Positions 5,987 through 7,570 of a stretch of 7,570 nt of DNA are shown here, piece by piece. The notes beneath the pieces are model-generated. The model worked only from the letters and a program-made list of their open reading frames with translations, searched no databases and was not told the origin of the DNA. A program made the translations under genes and the position numbers. Each line of letters starts with the position of its first letter. Within the stretch, counting starts at the first letter, position 1. The stretch is from Anaerolineales bacterium (GTDB lineage: Bacteria > Chloroflexota > Anaerolineae > Promineifilales > Promineifilaceae), in contig JAGQGA010000076.1 of assembly GCA_020432595.1 (NCBI GenBank), forward strand, positions 1-7,570, given 5' to 3'.

Positions 5987-6946
5987 TTACGGGGTAGGCG
6001 TTGGGGTAATGGGTTCGGGGGTGGAGCCGACAAGCTGGGGTTGAGGCAGGATGCGTTCGGCCAACACGGTGTCGAGTTCATTCCACGCCGTTTCCAGGTC
6101 GGCGGCGGCGGTGGTGGGGTCGTCGGGCAGGTTGGCAAAGGCCAGAGCCAGCCGCCCTTGCACCGCTTTGTAACTGTTGGCTACTTCCTCGCTGCTTGTG
6201 GTGACGAGCAAATCCATGGTGCGAACGGCCGTTTCCACATCATCCCCCGCCAGCCCCACATTGTTCTCCGCCAGCCGCAGCCGCGCCCGCGTAATCAGTT
6301 CCCATACGCGGAACAAAGCCAGCACCTCACGTAGCTCCTGCGTCCGGGCATCATCTGCCGCCGCTTGCTGCAAATCGGTGACAGAGGTGTCGAGAACGGC
6401 CGTTTGTTCTTGCAACCCCGTCACCGCCCCGTCAATTCGGTCAACCGTTCCCCCCAGCGCGTCCACTTCGCCGCCCGTGCGGTTCAAATCTGCTTGCAGC
6501 GATGTGATAGCCTCTCCCAGCGAGGCGATGTCGTCGAGTGCCGTTTCGCCGCTGCTGTTGGCAACGGCAAGCTGGCTGTTTAGCGCATCCAGCAGTTCGC
6601 CTTGGCGCGAAACAGATTCAGAAAGGGTGTCGGTAACGGCCGTTTGTTCCCGTGCAAATGCCGCCAAATCCCGTTCCGCCCCATCCAACTGCGCCTGCCG
6701 CGTCATCTGTGCTGTTTCCAGCCCGTCAATTTGCGCCGCCAGCGAACCTATTTCCCGCGAATTGGCCTCAATTCGCACCGCTGTGCTGTTGAATGAACGC
6801 TGCAATTCCTGATAGGCAAAAAAGCCAAGCAGTGGCAGCCCCACCAAAAAAGCAATCAAAATCAACGTAATGATCGTCGTGCGGAAAACCCAGTACAGGC
6901 TGCGCCCCAAACGCTGGCCGAAACCGGGTTGTGGTTCTGAACTCAT
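5987..6946 (-). CDS. Membrane-anchored coiled-coil protein with Thr/Pro C-terminal tail
   Basis: No family assigned. The 319-residue protein has a short basic N-terminus, a membrane helix at about 22-45 (TTIITLILIAFLVGLPLLG), and a long Gln/Leu/Ala/Asp-rich coiled coil at about 47-200. A separate helical segment follows at about 201-298 (LREVLALFRVWELITRARLRLAENN), and the end is a short TPEPITPTPTP tail. The anchor-plus-coiled-coil-plus-helical plan vaguely recalls HemX-like proteins, but I see no decisive motif. The coiled coil contains EQTAVxDT twice, at 100-107 and 180-187. Start is ATG 6946, with AGGAG 8 nt upstream. An in-frame TTG at 6952 lies too close to that SD. The upstream gap carries a 54-bp palindrome. 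The neighbouring upstream gene has the same tail style and looks like a relative. Decamers at 6224, 6395 and 6635 all read Thr-Ala-Val. Confidence 0.82.
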   Translation of the reverse strand: MSSEPQPGFGQRLGRSLYWVFRTTIITLILIAFLVGLPLLGFFAYQELQRSFNSTAVRIEANSREIGSLAAQIDGLETAQMTRQAQLDGAERDLAAFAREQTAVTDTLSESVSRQGELLDALNSQLAVANSSGETALDDIASLGEAITSLQADLNRTGGEVDALGGTVDRIDGAVTGLQEQTAVLDTSVTDLQQAAADDARTQELREVLALFRVWELITRARLRLAENNVGLAGDDVETAVRTMDLLVTTSSEEVANSYKAVQGRLALAFANLPDDPTTAAADLETAWNELDTVLAERILPQPQLVGSTPEPITPTPTP

Positions 6947-6968
6947 GAGCAAAACTCCTCAAGAAATA

Positions 6969-7022
6969 GGACGCAGATTGACCTGATTTTCCTGATCAGG
7001 AAGATCAGGCCAATCTGCGTCC
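6969..7022. repeat. 54-bp near-perfect palindrome between two coiled-coil genes
   Basis: The left half 6969-6995 and right half 6996-7022 are inverse complements at 25 of 27 positions; one exception is a G-T wobble and one an A-C mismatch. The outer arms are GGACGCAGATTG and CAATCTGCGTCC, and the centre is CCTGATCAGG, itself a palindrome. There is no loop, so it would extrude as a cruciform or fold as a long RNA hairpin. It sits 49 nt after the stop of the upstream gene and 22 nt before the start of the downstream one. It encodes nothing and is not followed by a strong T-run. It may be a dispersed intergenic repeat (REP/MITE-like) or an RNA-processing or transcription-attenuation hairpin. Confidence 0.85.
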
Positions 7023-7071
7023 CATTTTCATTCTTCATGGTGGGCACTCGTTTATGAAACCCCCCGCTTCA

Positions 7072-7569
7072 TTATCCCGACGGGGCAAAGGCGGTGGCTG
7101 TGGGGCGGGGTGTGCGGGTGGCGGGTAGGGCGGTGGTGGGTGTAGGGGCTGGAGTGGGTGTGTCGCTGGCGGGAACGGCCGTTGGTGTAACCGTCTCACC
7201 TGCGGGCACATCTAGCGTTAGCAGCAAGTCACGCAGCCGCGCCAGAAAGGTGTTGAACGTCTCCGCTGCCACCGTAATCGCATCAATTTCCTGGTCTAGC
7301 TGGGTCGTTGTTTCCGACAGGTTGGTGATGTCGGCCTGGGTTGTGGCTACTATGTGTGCCACGGTTGCCAAATCGGCCTGGGCAGTGGCAATGTCGCCGC
7401 TGCTTTGCTGCTGTTGCAGCACCAAATCGCCGCTGCGGGTAGCAAGGATGCTGACGGCGTTGCCGAGTTGCGCCACTTGCGCGGCCAAATCCCCTTGTGC
7501 CGCCTGCGCCCCGGCCAGTTCCTGCTGAATTTGGGCATCGGTGCGGCTGAAGGCGAGTGAACCATCGTT
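7072..7569 (-). CDS. Coiled-coil protein with Thr/Pro-rich C-terminal tail, 5'-truncated by window edge
   Basis: Only the C-terminal 165 residues are in the window; the frame stays open to the right edge with no stop, so the real start lies beyond it. An internal TTG at 7488 has no SD and should not be taken as the start. The visible part is a Gln/Ala/Leu/Asp-rich coiled coil (about residues 10-115 of the fragment, with QQQQ and repeated alanine-leucine heptads). It then becomes a tail of roughly 45 residues built from Thr, Pro and Ala (SDTPTPAPTPTTALP, RTPRPTATA) ending at TAA 7072-7074. The design matches the next gene downstream (5987-6946), suggesting duplication or a shared complex; a membrane anchor would be expected in the missing N-terminus. 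The decamer at 7174-7183 reads Thr-Ala-Val at the junction between coiled coil and tail. Function unknown. Confidence 0.82.
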   Translation of the reverse strand, partial: NDGSLAFSRTDAQIQQELAGAQAAQGDLAAQVAQLGNAVSILATRSGDLVLQQQQSSGDIATAQADLATVAHIVATTQADITNLSETTTQLDQEIDAITVAAETFNTFLARLRDLLLTLDVPAGETVTPTAVPASDTPTPAPTPTTALPATRTPRPTATAFAPSG

Positions 7570-7570
7570 G

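Larger units (their letters stand above)
1524..7183. repeat. Highly iterated palindrome AACGGCCGTT, 14 dispersed copies
   Basis: Perfect copies begin at 1524, 2207, 2704, 3546, 3594, 3708, 4568, 4698, 4959, 5585, 6224, 6395, 6635 and 7174. All lie in coding sequence. Thr-Ala-Val phase: 1524, 3546, 3594, 3708, 4698, 4959, 5585, 6224, 6395, 6635 and 7174. Asn-Gly-Arg phase: 2207. Arg-Pro-Phe phase: 2704 and 4568. The core CGGCCG occurs 21 times by my count (others at 33, 2044, 2900, 4385, 5210, 5285, 5711), so two thirds of the cores carry the full decamer. Random expectation for the decamer in 7570 bases is 7570/4^10, about 0.007. Confidence 0.93.

Noticed and set aside
6177..6812. A 211-codon plus-strand frame opposite the coiled-coil gene
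   Set aside because: Ser/Ala/Cys-rich composition is the antisense image of a Gln/Ala/Asp coiled coil. The minus-strand gene has an SD, a membrane helix and a coherent domain order.
7072..7488. Complete gene starting at TTG 7488
   Set aside because: The reading frame stays open for 27 more codons to the window edge with the same coiled-coil composition, and there is no SD before 7488; the gene is truncated by the edge.

Overview
The window most resembles a Chloroflexota chromosome (Anaerolineae/Ardenticatenia-like). This is inferred from style, not from a marker gene: an aerobic cox cluster, secreted or membrane proteins with long Thr/Pro linkers of the PTPTP type, TTG starts with clear Shine-Dalgarno sequences, and a chromosome seeded with one short palindrome. 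I see no rRNA, tRNA, transposase or CRISPR array, and no gene-free stretch over about 205 bases.

Layout. (1) Positions 1-1601, minus strand: the upstream end of a cytochrome oxidase operon, with a five-helix membrane protein of unknown function followed by coxB (CuA subunit II), which runs off the left edge. A promoter candidate lies in the 1602-1805 gap. (2) Positions 1806-3299, minus strand: an ECF-type sigma-70 factor followed 36 nt later by a DegV-family fatty-acid-binding protein, probably one transcript. (3) Positions 3300-3408: a compact divergent promoter region with two good housekeeping-type promoters back to back; the rightward one would give a leaderless mRNA. (4) Positions 3409-5918, plus strand: a membrane-anchored NodB-type polysaccharide deacetylase, a small secreted protein, and a monoacylglycerol-lipase-like alpha/beta hydrolase, closely spaced. 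(5) Positions 5987-7569, minus strand: two proteins of similar plan (coiled coil plus Thr/Pro C-terminal tail), the second cut by the right edge.

The strongest unexplained signal is the perfect 10-bp palindrome AACGGCCGTT. It occurs 14 times between 1524 and 7183, while random sequence of this length would give about 0.007. All copies lie inside genes, on both coding strands and in all three codon phases, 11 of them reading Thr-Ala-Val. This behaves like a highly iterated palindrome, analogous to cyanobacterial HIP1 but different in sequence. Three unrelated hairpin elements sit at gene boundaries (4524-4544, 5913-5981, 6969-7022); the first two overlap the stop codons of the genes before them.
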